This document shows positions 1 to 8,387 of a DNA stretch of 55,529 nucleotides, piece after piece (position 1 is the stretch's first letter; the number at the start of each line of letters is the position of its first letter). Position numbers and translations under genes: made by a program. The DNA lies in assembly GCA_934438085.1 (NCBI GenBank), contig CAKSBC010000016.1:1-55529 (forward strand). Reading direction: 5' to 3'. The notes beneath the pieces are model-generated. The model saw only the letters and a program-made list of their open reading frames with translations. It ran no database searches and had not been told where the DNA came from. This DNA comes from an uncultured Lachnospiraceae bacterium (lineage in GTDB: Bacteria > Bacillota > Clostridia > Lachnospirales > Lachnospiraceae).

Positions 1-5
1 AACAT

Positions 6-51
6 AAAAGAAGGACCTTGGGCTCTTATGTACCCTTGGTCCTTCTTTTTT
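6..51 (+). terminator. Rho-independent terminator of an upstream gene
   Basis: The arms at 6-17 and 38-49 are exact reverse complements (AAAAGAAGGACC / GGTCCTTCTTTT). The stem continues past a 2x2 internal mismatch with GGG at 20-22 against CCC at 33-35, leaving a roughly 10-nt loop. A T run at 46-51 follows. The run of A at the start of the left arm makes it potentially bidirectional. The gene it ends lies outside the window. Confidence 0.75.
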
Positions 52-100
52 CTGAGCTATGCTTTTTTCACAGCCCCGCCTTATTTTATTGGCTATTCAA

Positions 101-189
101 GCATGTGAGTACGTATATGAGTATTGAGCGAAGCGAAATGCGAATAAGCGTACTCGCATGCGGAGCAAGCGAAGCTTGCGCTATTCGCG
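101..189. repeat. Nested palindromic intergenic element, possibly a structured RNA or REP-like repeat
   Basis: Three overlapping inverted repeats can be read. The first pairs 101-113 with 149-161 (13 positions, one of them a G-T wobble). The second pairs 140-150 with 179-188, with one bulged A. The third is a small hairpin, GCAAG at 165-169 with CTTGC at 175-179. The first two share bases 149-150, so they are partly mutually exclusive folds. The block is richer in GC than the AT-rich DNA around it. No convincing coding frame with a ribosome binding site is seen. It may be a dispersed repeat or a small RNA; I cannot tell from one copy. Confidence 0.5.
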
Positions 190-233
190 TTATAAAATTC
201 ATAAAGTATTTTCTCACTTATTCCAATAGCACA

Positions 234-262
234 TTGACTAAAAAAAATTGTTAAATTATAAT
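234..262 (+). promoter_or_regulatory. Sigma-A promoter of rex with flanking Rex-like half-sites
   Basis: TTGACT at 234-239 and TATAAT at 257-262 are separated by 17 bp, a near-consensus vegetative promoter. Two TTGTTAA heptamers lie at 248-254 (in the spacer) and 266-272 (just past the -10). TTGTTAA is the half-site of the clostridial Rex operator, but here the copies are in direct rather than inverted orientation, so autoregulation is only a suggestion. Confidence 0.7.
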
Positions 263-310
263 AAATTGTTAAGAAGATTATTTTATATAGAATGTTAAGG
301 GGAAAACAGG

Positions 311-958
311 ATGTATAAAGGCAACAAATATATTTCTCCGGCTATTATAAAGAGACTGCCGCGCTACTATAGGTTCCTGGGAGAACTCAAGTCTGAAGGC
401 GTTGAGAGGATCTCATCAAGTGAGTTATCCAAGATGATGAATGCTACGGCTTCACAGATCAGGCAGGATCTTAATAATTTCGGCGGCTTCGGCCAGCAGG
501 GCTACGGTTATAATGTTGAATATCTTTACAATGAGATAGGAAAGATACTTCATCTCAATAAACCGCACAACATGGTTATGATCGGTGCGGGTAACCTTGG
601 AAGCGCCATTTGCGGATATAAGACATTTCCAAGATACGGCTTCAATATATTAGCTGTATTTGATGTTGATCCGAACAAGATAGGCTCACATATTCATGAT
701 ATTGAAGTTCGCTCCATGGATGAGCTTGAGACTTTTCTTGATGATAATGCTGTCGAGATCGTTATTGTAGCTATTCCTACAGATAATGCTCTTGATGTAA
801 TGAAGAGACTTGAGAAAACACACATAAAGGGCGTTTGGAATTTTGCGCACATAGACTATGAAATGCCTAACGGCATCGCTGTCGAAAGCGTACATCTTTC
901 TGAGAGCCTTATGATACTTAATTATAAGATTGCAAATAACGATAAGACTATAGATTGA
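311..958 (+). CDS. rex: Redox-sensing transcriptional repressor Rex
   Basis: Rex binds operators of fermentation and NADH-recycling genes and releases them when the NADH/NAD ratio rises. The 215-residue length is normal for the family. The N-terminal winged helix (about residues 8-80) contains the recognition segment around ASQIRQDLNNFG (47-58). A Rossmann dinucleotide-binding loop, IGAGNLGSAI, lies at 91-100, and the C-terminal swapped helix is present. The ATG follows an AAGGGGA-type site. The gene has its own strong promoter upstream and heads a run with acpS, which begins one base after the rex stop codon. Confidence 0.96.
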   Translation: MYKGNKYISPAIIKRLPRYYRFLGELKSEGVERISSSELSKMMNATASQIRQDLNNFGGFGQQGYGYNVEYLYNEIGKILHLNKPHNMVMIGAGNLGSAICGYKTFPRYGFNILAVFDVDPNKIGSHIHDIEVRSMDELETFLDDNAVEIVIVAIPTDNALDVMKRLEKTHIKGVWNFAHIDYEMPNGIAVESVHLSESLMILNYKIANNDKTID

Positions 959-959
959 T

Positions 960-1340
960 ATGATATACGGCGTTGGTACGGACCTTGTGGAGATAGATCG
1001 TGTCCTTAAGGCCTGCGATAGGGAGTCGCTTTATAAACGTGTTTTCACTGAAAATGAGCGTCGGGAAGCCTTTTCGAATAAAAAAAGGCTTGCCGGCGAT
1101 TTTGCTGTAAAGGAAGCGGTTGCAAAGGCTTTCGGAACCGGTTTTTCGGGAATCGGATTTAGTGATATAGAAGTTTTAAGGGAAGCTTCCGGCAAGCCAT
1201 ATGTCGTTTTTCATAAGAAAGCACTTGATTTTTGCCGAGCTCACGGAATATCGGCTGTTCATGTTTCTATTTCAAATACAGATACTATGGTGTCTGCCTT
1301 TGCTGTAGCCGAGGGAGGTATTATTAATGAAGCACAGTGA
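960..1340 (+). CDS. acpS: Holo-[acyl-carrier-protein] synthase
   Basis: AcpS transfers 4'-phosphopantetheine from CoA to the serine of apo-ACP, switching on fatty acid synthesis. The 126-residue protein opens with the family signature GVGTDLVEIDRV, including the Mg-binding Asp8. It carries the second signature FAVKEAVAKAFGTG near residues 48-61. The C-terminal part, with VHVSISNT, is typical. It starts one base after rex and overlaps alr by 14 bases, so these genes are probably co-transcribed and translationally coupled. Confidence 0.96.
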   Translation: MIYGVGTDLVEIDRVLKACDRESLYKRVFTENERREAFSNKKRLAGDFAVKEAVAKAFGTGFSGIGFSDIEVLREASGKPYVVFHKKALDFCRAHGISAVHVSISNTDTMVSAFAVAEGGIINEAQ

Positions 1341-2508
1341 TTACTGCAGATGTGGAGCTATTGTTGATCTTAATGCCATAAGGCATAATCTTTCAGAACT
1401 CAAAAGAGCTGCAGGAAACAAAAAAATACTCAGCGTTATGAAGGCTAATGCTTATGGCCATGGTTCATGCGAAGCTGCAAATGCAATTAATGATATGAGT
1501 GATATGTTTGCCGTTGCAACTATTGATGAAGGTGTTCATTTGAGAGTTGCCGGAGGTATTACAAAACCAATTCTTGTTCTCGGACCGACATTTACCGGTG
1601 AAGATGATCAGGTGATCCTATACGGTCTTACGGAGACTGTTTTCGATCTTGACAGAGCAAAAGCGCTCAATGAGAGTGTTAATGAATTTGTCACCGACAA
1701 TTTAGATAAGCTCAAGGAGATGCAATATACATCACCTGATTATAAGGCACATATACATATTGCGGTCGATACAGGAATGTCGAGAATCGGTCTTACTCCC
1801 GATGAAAGCGGTGCAGAAATTATTAAAAAGATATCTGAGCTTGGAAATATTGTCATTGACGGTATTTTTACACATTTTGCTACAGCCGATGCTTCAGATA
1901 AGACCTATGCACTTGAAGCATATAATAAATTCAGAAACTTCAAAAAGCTTTGCGTTGAAATGGGAATAAGCATTCCTGTTTGGCATTGTGCAAATACTGC
2001 ATCAATAATTGACGGTATAGGTCTTGATGACGATATGGATATGGTGAGATGCGGTGTAGGCCTTTACGGAATGTATCCTTCGGAGGAGGTAAGTCATACA
2101 AATGTTAATCTGGCACCGGCAATGCTTTGGTATTCATATGTAACCCGCATAAAAGAGCTTGAACCGGGAACTTCCGTAAGCTATGGATATACCTTCACAG
2201 CAGACAAGAAGATGAAGATCGGAACTGTATGCTGCGGATATGCAGATGGTTATCCAAGACTGCTTTCAAATAAGGGAAGTGTTCTTATAGGCGGTAAGCG
2301 CTGCAGAATACTCGGAAACATTTGTATGGATCAGTTTATGGTTGACCTTACCGGAGTTGATAATGTATCAGTAGGTGCACCTGTTGTTCTTCTTGGAAGC
2401 GACGGTGTTAATAATGTTTCGGCAGAAGACATAGCAGATATATGTCAAACTATAAGTTATGAGGTGGTATGCGGAATTTCGTCACGCGTACCTAGAAAGT
2501 ATGTATGA
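1327..2508 (+). CDS. alr: Alanine racemase
   Basis: PLP enzyme interconverting L- and D-alanine for peptidoglycan synthesis. The PLP-binding lysine is Lys39 in the signature SVMKANAYGHG. The catalytic tyrosine of the partner subunit is probably Tyr286 in VSYGYTF. The GYADGYPR and GNICMDQFMVD motifs of the C-terminal beta domain are present. The length of 393 residues is normal. The start follows GAGGGAGG and lies inside the end of acpS. The acpS-alr pairing is common in Firmicutes. The stop overlaps the next ATG (ATGA). Confidence 0.96.
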   Translation: MKHSDYCRCGAIVDLNAIRHNLSELKRAAGNKKILSVMKANAYGHGSCEAANAINDMSDMFAVATIDEGVHLRVAGGITKPILVLGPTFTGEDDQVILYGLTETVFDLDRAKALNESVNEFVTDNLDKLKEMQYTSPDYKAHIHIAVDTGMSRIGLTPDESGAEIIKKISELGNIVIDGIFTHFATADASDKTYALEAYNKFRNFKKLCVEMGISIPVWHCANTASIIDGIGLDDDMDMVRCGVGLYGMYPSEEVSHTNVNLAPAMLWYSYVTRIKELEPGTSVSYGYTFTADKKMKIGTVCCGYADGYPRLLSNKGSVLIGGKRCRILGNICMDQFMVDLTGVDNVSVGAPVVLLGSDGVNNVSAEDIADICQTISYEVVCGISSRVPRKYV

Positions 2509-3890
2509 TAATTAAAACGATTGCAAAAAAGATTCCGGAGACCTTAGGTGATAAAAAGTTTATAAAAAAAGCTGTGGGCATAGCCATTCCGGTTGCACTT
2601 CAGAATCTGCTGATGACATTTACCAATCTTGTAGATACAGTTATGATCGGCGGTCTGGGTGCATCATCTATCGCCGCTGTAGGACTTGCAAATAAATTTT
2701 TCTTTGTATTCAGTCTGCTTATATTCGGTATTTGTTCAGGTGCAAGTGTACTTGCGGCTCAGTTTTACGGAAATGATGATCATTCAGGAGTCAGAAAGAT
2801 AACCGGACTTTGCTTTATTCTTTCGGTCTGTGCCTCAGTGTTATTCTTTATTCCTGCACTGCTTGCACCTCAAAGCATAATGAGGATATTCACTAACAGT
2901 GCCGAAGCCGTTGTAATAGGAAGCGGATATCTGAGTATAGCATGCTTTACATATATTTTCTTTGGTGTAAACAGTGTAATGATCCAGATGATGAGAGCAA
3001 CCGGCAGAGTTAAAGCTCCGGTATACACCTCATTTGTTGCGGTTTCTGTCAATGTGGTACTTAACTATACTCTTATATTGGGACACTTCGGGGCCCCGGC
3101 ACTCGGAGTAAAGGGTGCTGCAATTGCTACACTTATTGCACGAGTTGTTGAGTTTACGGCTTTGATTTGCCTTACCTTCAGAAAAGGATCCTTGTTCAGA
3201 GGAAAAATATCTGATTTTACAGGATGGAGTGAAAGCTTTATCCGTAAAACTATGATGACTGCATTACCTGTTATTTGTAATGAGTTTATGTGGGGACTCG
3301 GTACTACATTGTATTCGGTCGCATATGGCAGAATGGGAGATAATGCAGTTGCATCAATGACTGTTGCTCAGACTGTTATAGATATGATCCAGGTTCTCTG
3401 GATAGGTCTTTCTGCAGCTACATCTGTAATATTGGGCAATACCTTAGGAGCCGGCAAGCTTGATGAGGCAGAGGATTATGCATACAAGTTCTGTATTTCT
3501 TCGGTGATCCTTTCTTTTGCAGCTATGGCGCTTCTGTTTTTCACAAAAAACGGCATTATTTCAATATTCAATGCCGCACCGGATGTCGCAGGCAATACGG
3601 CAATGATAATCAACATGTTTATCCTTGTCTTTATTCCTAAAATGCTGAATTTTATTATCGTAGTAGGCATATTAAGAGCCGGCGGAGATACCACAATGTG
3701 TCTCTTTATAGACACTTCCGGAGTCTGGTTTATCGGCGCACCTTTAGCATTTTTAGGCGCACTTGTGTGGCACACACCTATACATGTGCTGTTCCTTCTG
3801 GTCAGCCTTGAAGAATTTTATAAGCTGGTGCTCGGATTATGGCGTGTATCAAAGAAAAAGTGGCTTAGAAACATTGCTATAGAAGTCTAA
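2505..3890 (+). CDS. MATE family efflux transporter (copy 1 of 4)
   Basis: A 461-residue polytopic membrane protein with the MATE fold of two six-helix halves. Visible hallmarks are the early VALQNLLMTFTNLVDTVMIG segment, LAAQFYGN after the second helix, and GAAIATLIARVVE closing the first half. MATE proteins export drugs or metabolites by H+ or Na+ antiport; the substrate cannot be read from sequence. It starts within the alr stop codon (ATGA), so it is coupled to that operon. Its role beside alr is unknown. Confidence 0.9.
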   Translation: MIIKTIAKKIPETLGDKKFIKKAVGIAIPVALQNLLMTFTNLVDTVMIGGLGASSIAAVGLANKFFFVFSLLIFGICSGASVLAAQFYGNDDHSGVRKITGLCFILSVCASVLFFIPALLAPQSIMRIFTNSAEAVVIGSGYLSIACFTYIFFGVNSVMIQMMRATGRVKAPVYTSFVAVSVNVVLNYTLILGHFGAPALGVKGAAIATLIARVVEFTALICLTFRKGSLFRGKISDFTGWSESFIRKTMMTALPVICNEFMWGLGTTLYSVAYGRMGDNAVASMTVAQTVIDMIQVLWIGLSAATSVILGNTLGAGKLDEAEDYAYKFCISSVILSFAAMALLFFTKNGIISIFNAAPDVAGNTAMIINMFILVFIPKMLNFIIVVGILRAGGDTTMCLFIDTSGVWFIGAPLAFLGALVWHTPIHVLFLLVSLEEFYKLVLGLWRVSKKKWLRNIAIEV

Positions 3891-3902
3891 TTGTGATAAA
3901 AT
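3874..3902 (+). promoter_or_regulatory. Candidate promoter for yebC operon
   Basis: TTGCTA (3874-3879) and TAAAAT (3897-3902) are separated by 17 bp at the very end of MATE1 and in the short gap before yebC. A strong GAGGAGGT ribosome site follows at 3921-3928. The match is moderate and read-through from upstream is equally possible. Confidence 0.45.
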
Positions 3903-3935
3903 TAATTGGTTTTTTACTAAGAGGAGGTTATATAT

Positions 3936-4667
3936 ATGTCAGGACATTCAAAATTTGCCAACATTCGTGCTAAAAAAGAAAAGAATGATGCAGCAAAAGG
4001 AAAAATCTATACTATCATTGGCCGTGAAATTGCCATAGCTGTCAGAGAAGGTGGACCTGACCCTAATAATAACTTCAAGCTTAAGTACGTTATACAGAAG
4101 GCTAAGGCCAATAACATGCCGAACGATACTATTGAAAGAGGTATCAAGAAGGCTGCCGGCGCTGACGGCGGAGCAGATTATCAGCAGCTTCGTTACGAGG
4201 GATACGGTGTAGGCGGCGTTGCTATCATTGTTGACACACTTACAGACAACAAGAATCGTACCGCTGCAAATGTTAAGTCAGCATTTACCAAGGGACAGGG
4301 ATCTCTCGGAACTCCTAACTCCGTAGCATTCATGTTTGAAAATAAGGCTCAGATAATTATTGATCGTGAGGAGTACGAGGGAAGCGGAGATGATCTTATG
4401 GAGATCGCTCTTGAAGCGGGTGCTGAGGATATCAAGGAAGAGGATGACAGCTTTGAGATCATTGCTGCACCTGAGGATCTTGATGCAGTCAGAGAAGCTC
4501 TTGATGCTGCAAATGTTCCTATGACTCAAGCAGAGGTTGTTATGATACCTATGAATACAGTCTCTGTAACTGACGAGCAGATGGTGAAGAATCTGCGCAG
4601 AACACTTGATCTTCTTGATGAGGATGATGACGTACAGACATATTATACCAACTGGGAAGAGGAATAA
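3936..4667 (+). CDS. yebC: YebC/PmpR family protein
   Basis: A 243-residue member of the TACO1/YebC family. Members have been described as DNA-binding regulators and, more recently, as factors that help ribosomes through difficult sequences such as proline runs. The N-terminal signature MSGHSKFANIRAKKEKNDA and the YEGYGVGGVAIIVDTLTDNKNRT segment are diagnostic. The three-domain length is normal. It has an excellent ribosome site. Its stop overlaps the start of the NFACT gene (TAATG), a translation-quality neighbour that suits the ribosomal role. Confidence 0.95.
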   Translation: MSGHSKFANIRAKKEKNDAAKGKIYTIIGREIAIAVREGGPDPNNNFKLKYVIQKAKANNMPNDTIERGIKKAAGADGGADYQQLRYEGYGVGGVAIIVDTLTDNKNRTAANVKSAFTKGQGSLGTPNSVAFMFENKAQIIIDREEYEGSGDDLMEIALEAGAEDIKEEDDSFEIIAAPEDLDAVREALDAANVPMTQAEVVMIPMNTVSVTDEQMVKNLRRTLDLLDEDDDVQTYYTNWEEE

Positions 4668-6466
4668 TGGCCTATGACGGTATTGTAGCTGCGGCTACGG
4701 TTAAAGAATTAAATGACAAACTGCTTTCGGGCAGTATCACAAAAGTAGCTCAGCCTGAAAAGGATGAGCTACTTTTAACGCTTAAATGTAACAGAGCGCA
4801 GGTTAGGCTTGCTGTTTCTGCAAATGCCTCAACACCTATGGTCTACATAAGGGAAGATAATACCCTTTCTCCGGTTACAGCGCCTAATTTCTGTATGAGC
4901 TTAAGAAAGCACATAGGAGGCGGCAGAATTGTAAGGATATTCCAGCCATCGTCTGATATATCAGATGGCGAAGAAGGTCTTGAAAGAATAATCGTATTTG
5001 CTATAGAGCATCTTGATGAAATGGGTGACATGAGCACAAAGTATCTTGTTGCTGAGCTCATGGGTAAATATTCAAATATCATACTTTTAAAGGATGATAT
5101 GACTATTATCGACAGCATTAAACATGTGTCACACATGACAAGCTCTGTAAGAGAAGTTCTTCCGGGAAGAATGTATTTTATCCCGGATGCTATGGGTAAA
5201 CATAACCCAAAGACAGTCTGTAAAGATGAAGCACTTTTCAAAGAAATATTTTCAGATAAGGAAGCCGGTATATCAATATACAAGAAGCTGTATATGTCCT
5301 TGACAGGTATAAGTCCTGTTGTTTCCGGAGAGCTTTTATTCAGAGCAGGAATCGATCCTGATAAGCCTTATGGGGAGGTGTCTGATGAAGAACTCGGCAG
5401 GCTTTTCAAAGAATTTTCTTTACTCATGACAGATGTCATGAATGGTAAATTCACACCGAATATTGTCTATGACGGAGACAGGATAACTGAATTTTCTGCA
5501 ATCAGACTGAAAAGTCTCGAAGGCGGTGACATGAAGACCGTTTTCTATGATTCCATGTCTGAGGTCATAAGATTGTTTTATTCTGCAAAGGATAAAGCAA
5601 ACCGTATCAGATCTAAATCCGAGGATATAAGAGGCGTTCTTAAAAATCTGACAGAAAGAGCCGCAAAAAAGCTTGATCTGTTGGAGAGACAGTATGCCGA
5701 TACTGATAAAAGGGATAAGTTCAGAGTTTACGGAGAACTTATTAACACCTACGGATATGAGCTTAAGGGCGGTGAGAATGAGCTTGTCTGCTCAAATTAT
5801 TACGATGAGGGAAAACTGATAAAGATACCGCTGGATAAAGATCTTACAGCTTTAGAAAATTCAAAGAAATACTTTGATAAATATAACAAGCTAAAACGCA
5901 CGAGAGAAGCAGTCGGAGCTCAGCTTGAAGAGTGCAGAGCGTCACTTTATCATCTCGGTTCTATAGCTTCTTCACTCTCACTCTGCGAATCAGAAGCCGA
6001 TCTTAATGAAATTCGAAGAGAAATGGCTGAAAGCGGATATATAAGCAAGCATCCTACAGGCAAAAGAGAGCGTAAAGAAGAGAAGAAATCAAAGCCTCTG
6101 CATTTTATTTCAAGTGACGGCATAGATATTTATGTCGGAAGAAATAATTATCAGAATGAAGAACTGGACTTCAAGGTTGCGGATGCTAATGACTGGTGGT
6201 TCCATGCTAAAAACTTTCCGGGATCACATGTGATTGCAAAAACAGGAAACATAGAGCTTCCTGACAACACCTGTCTTGAAGCGGCGGCTCTGGCAGCATA
6301 CTATTCAAGAGCCTATAACGGAGCTGATGCCAATGCCAAGATCGAGGTAGATTATGTCCGTAAAAAGGAGCTGAAAAGAGTTCCGGGTGCGGCTCCGGGC
6401 TTTGTCATTTACCATACTAATTATTCTATTATGATTGAACCGAAAGCTGAGATAAGCTATAATTGA
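4667..6466 (+). CDS. rqcH: NFACT family ribosome quality control protein RqcH
   Basis: RqcH binds obstructed 50S subunits carrying peptidyl-tRNA and recruits tRNA-Ala to add C-terminal alanine tails that mark stalled peptides for degradation. The 599-residue protein has the NFACT-N domain at the start (MAYDGIVAAATVKELN), a central helical/coiled-coil part around residues 300-450, and the NFACT-R domain with the hallmark DWWFHAKNFPGSHVIAK. Older annotation calls the family fibronectin-binding protein A. It is coupled to yebC. ClpXP, the protease for alanine-tailed products, is encoded at the far end of the window. Confidence 0.92.
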   Translation: MAYDGIVAAATVKELNDKLLSGSITKVAQPEKDELLLTLKCNRAQVRLAVSANASTPMVYIREDNTLSPVTAPNFCMSLRKHIGGGRIVRIFQPSSDISDGEEGLERIIVFAIEHLDEMGDMSTKYLVAELMGKYSNIILLKDDMTIIDSIKHVSHMTSSVREVLPGRMYFIPDAMGKHNPKTVCKDEALFKEIFSDKEAGISIYKKLYMSLTGISPVVSGELLFRAGIDPDKPYGEVSDEELGRLFKEFSLLMTDVMNGKFTPNIVYDGDRITEFSAIRLKSLEGGDMKTVFYDSMSEVIRLFYSAKDKANRIRSKSEDIRGVLKNLTERAAKKLDLLERQYADTDKRDKFRVYGELINTYGYELKGGENELVCSNYYDEGKLIKIPLDKDLTALENSKKYFDKYNKLKRTREAVGAQLEECRASLYHLGSIASSLSLCESEADLNEIRREMAESGYISKHPTGKRERKEEKKSKPLHFISSDGIDIYVGRNNYQNEELDFKVADANDWWFHAKNFPGSHVIAKTGNIELPDNTCLEAAALAAYYSRAYNGADANAKIEVDYVRKKELKRVPGAAPGFVIYHTNYSIMIEPKAEISYN

Positions 6467-6507
6467 GCTTAAAATATTTCAGGATTTTTGACATTAAAAG
6501 GAGTATT

Positions 6508-7398
6508 ATGCATTCCATACAGAGTATGACAGGCTTCGGCAGATCCGAGATCATAAATGACGAATATCGTATACTTGTCGAGATCAAATCAGTCAATCAC
6601 AGATATCTTGATCTTTCCATTAAAATGCCTCGAAGATTCAACTGCTTCGAAGCCAGGATCAGAAAGGCCCTCAAAGAGTACATGGAGAGAGGAAAGACAG
6701 ACGTCTATATCACCTATGAGGACTACACCGGTGCCAGTAAAAAGCTTATATATAACAGAGAGCTTGCTGAGGAATACGTGAAATACATTAAGAACATGGA
6801 GGAAAGCTTTGGTTTAAGAAACGACCTAAGCGCCCCGGCACTTTCACGTTTTCCTGAGGTACTTGTAATGGAGGAAAGCTCTGATGCCGATGATAAGCTT
6901 TGGGATATTGTTGAGCCGGCACTCAGAGCTGCAGCCGAGAGCTTTGTTTCAGAGAGAACAAGAGAGGGCGAGCATCTTAAGAATGATCTTTTATGTAAGC
7001 TTTCAATGATCGATTCATGGGTGGATGAGCTCATAAATATGTCTCCTTCAATCGTGGAGGATTACAGATCACGTCTTTATGACAAAATCAAGGAAACTCT
7101 TGCGGATTCAAGCATTAATATTGACGAGAGCAGGATCATTACAGAGGTGACTATTTATTCTGATAAGATATGCACTGATGAGGAAATGGTCAGACTTAAG
7201 AGCCATATTGCAGCTGTAAGAGGCAAGCTTGAAGCCGGAGGGAGCTGCGGAAGAGAACTTGATTTTATAGCTCAGGAAATGAACAGAGAGGCCAATACTA
7301 CGCTTTCAAAGGCCAATAATCTCAAGAAGGCAGACACTGCCATAGCATTAAAAACCGAAATCGAAAAGGTCAGAGAGCAGGTACAGAATATTGAGTGA
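6508..7398 (+). CDS. yicC: YicC/YloC family endoribonuclease
   Basis: A 296-residue YicC family protein. Members have been reported as endoribonucleases or RNase adaptors. The N-terminal signature SMTGFGRSE and the C-terminal ELDFIAQEMNREANTTLSKANN are diagnostic. An in-frame ATG further upstream (6463) overlaps rqcH. I prefer 6508 because it follows AAAAGGAG and places SMTGFGRSE at the expected N-terminus. The gene sits directly before gmk, as in most Firmicutes. Confidence 0.92.
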   Translation: MHSIQSMTGFGRSEIINDEYRILVEIKSVNHRYLDLSIKMPRRFNCFEARIRKALKEYMERGKTDVYITYEDYTGASKKLIYNRELAEEYVKYIKNMEESFGLRNDLSAPALSRFPEVLVMEESSDADDKLWDIVEPALRAAAESFVSERTREGEHLKNDLLCKLSMIDSWVDELINMSPSIVEDYRSRLYDKIKETLADSSINIDESRIITEVTIYSDKICTDEEMVRLKSHIAAVRGKLEAGGSCGRELDFIAQEMNREANTTLSKANNLKKADTAIALKTEIEKVREQVQNIE

Positions 7399-8068
7399 TA
7401 AGAACATAGAGAAAGTACATCATCCGTTTATAAGAAACAAGGGCATGCTTGTCGTCATATCAGGTTTTTCAGGCTCAGGTAAGGGAACACTTATGAAGCA
7501 GCTTATGGAAAATTATGATTATTATTCACTTTCCGTTTCAGCAACCACCAGACAGCCGAGACCGGGTGAGGTAGAAGGCAAGGATTATTTCTTTGTGACA
7601 AAGCAGAAGTTCTTCGAGATGCTGCAGAATGACGAATTACTTGAGTATGCTTCTTATGTAGATAATTTTTACGGAACTCCGCGTTCATATGTAGAACAGG
7701 AAATGGAAAATGGCAAGGATGTTATCCTGGAGATAGAAATGCAGGGTGCGCTCAAGATAAAGGCAAAATTCCCTGAATCAGTTCTTGTTTTCATTACACC
7801 GCCGACTGTTGAGGAGCTTGGTGAGCGTCTCAGAAAGCGCGGTACAGAGACAGAAGAGGTTATAAGAAAGCGTATGGCAAAGGCTGCTCAGGAGGCTGAA
7901 GGCATTGAGGCATACGATTATATCCTTATCAATGATAATTTAGACAAGACAACAAAGCATCTTAATTATCTTATACAGGATCAGCATATGAGAGTCCGTT
8001 CACAGATCGATTTTGTAGAGAAGATCAGAAAGGATCTCAGAACGTATTACACAAGTCTTAATAATTAA
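7391..8068 (+). CDS. gmk: Guanylate kinase
   Basis: Converts GMP to GDP with ATP, in guanine nucleotide supply and (p)ppGpp metabolism. The P-loop GFSGSGKGT is at residues 25-33. The GMP-binding motif SVSATTRQPRPGEVEGKDYFF follows, and the R-x-x-KRG-type lid is RLRKRGTETEE. The predicted start is TTG at 7391, inside the yicC stop, giving 225 residues. A shorter alternative begins at ATG 7444 (GMLVVISGF). The small regulator often found between yicC and gmk in Bacilli (remA) is absent here. Confidence 0.94.
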   Translation: MSDKNIEKVHHPFIRNKGMLVVISGFSGSGKGTLMKQLMENYDYYSLSVSATTRQPRPGEVEGKDYFFVTKQKFFEMLQNDELLEYASYVDNFYGTPRSYVEQEMENGKDVILEIEMQGALKIKAKFPESVLVFITPPTVEELGERLRKRGTETEEVIRKRMAKAAQEAEGIEAYDYILINDNLDKTTKHLNYLIQDQHMRVRSQIDFVEKIRKDLRTYYTSLNN

Positions 8069-8088
8069 TATAGACAGACATGATTTAA

Positions 8089-8118
8089 GAGCATATAGTT
8101 TTTTTAAAAACGATGCTC
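8089..8118. other. Hairpin in the gmk-rpoZ gap
   Basis: GAGCAT (8089-8094) pairs with ATGCTC (8113-8118), and inside it GTTTTT (8098-8103) pairs with AAAAAC (8106-8111), leaving a 2-nt loop. No T tract follows, so it is not a classic terminator. It could be an RNA processing or stability element upstream of rpoZ. Confidence 0.4.
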
Positions 8119-8147
8119 AGTGGTTTTATAGAAAGAGGTTTATAGCT

Positions 8148-8387
8148 ATGGCAATGTTTCAGCCTACATACGGACAGATAATGAAGAAGGTCAACGAAGA
8201 GAATGGTGAGGAGACTCTTACAAGCAGATATTCTGTTGTAATTGCAGCATCCAAGAGAGCAAGACAGATAGTTGACGGGGCAAAGGTACTTGTAAAGAGC
8301 AATGACGAAAAGCCTCTTACATTAGCTGTTGATGAAATATATGACGGCGATGTAAAAGTATATACAAAGAAGCACGAGAACGAATAA
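8148..8387 (+). CDS. rpoZ: DNA-directed RNA polymerase omega subunit
   Basis: A small (79-residue) subunit that helps assemble RNA polymerase by folding around the beta' C-terminus. The signature TSRYSVVIAASKRARQIVDG is present, followed by the helix that ends in KPLTLAVDEI. It has an AGAAAGAGG ribosome site. It follows gmk, the standard arrangement, and its stop overlaps the rimO start (TAATG). Confidence 0.94.
   Translation: MAMFQPTYGQIMKKVNEENGEETLTSRYSVVIAASKRARQIVDGAKVLVKSNDEKPLTLAVDEIYDGDVKVYTKKHENE

Noticed and set aside
18..254. Open frame of 78 residues across the leader of rex
   Set aside because: It runs through the terminator and the palindromic element, has no ribosome site and no family-like sequence. 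Coding is unlikely.
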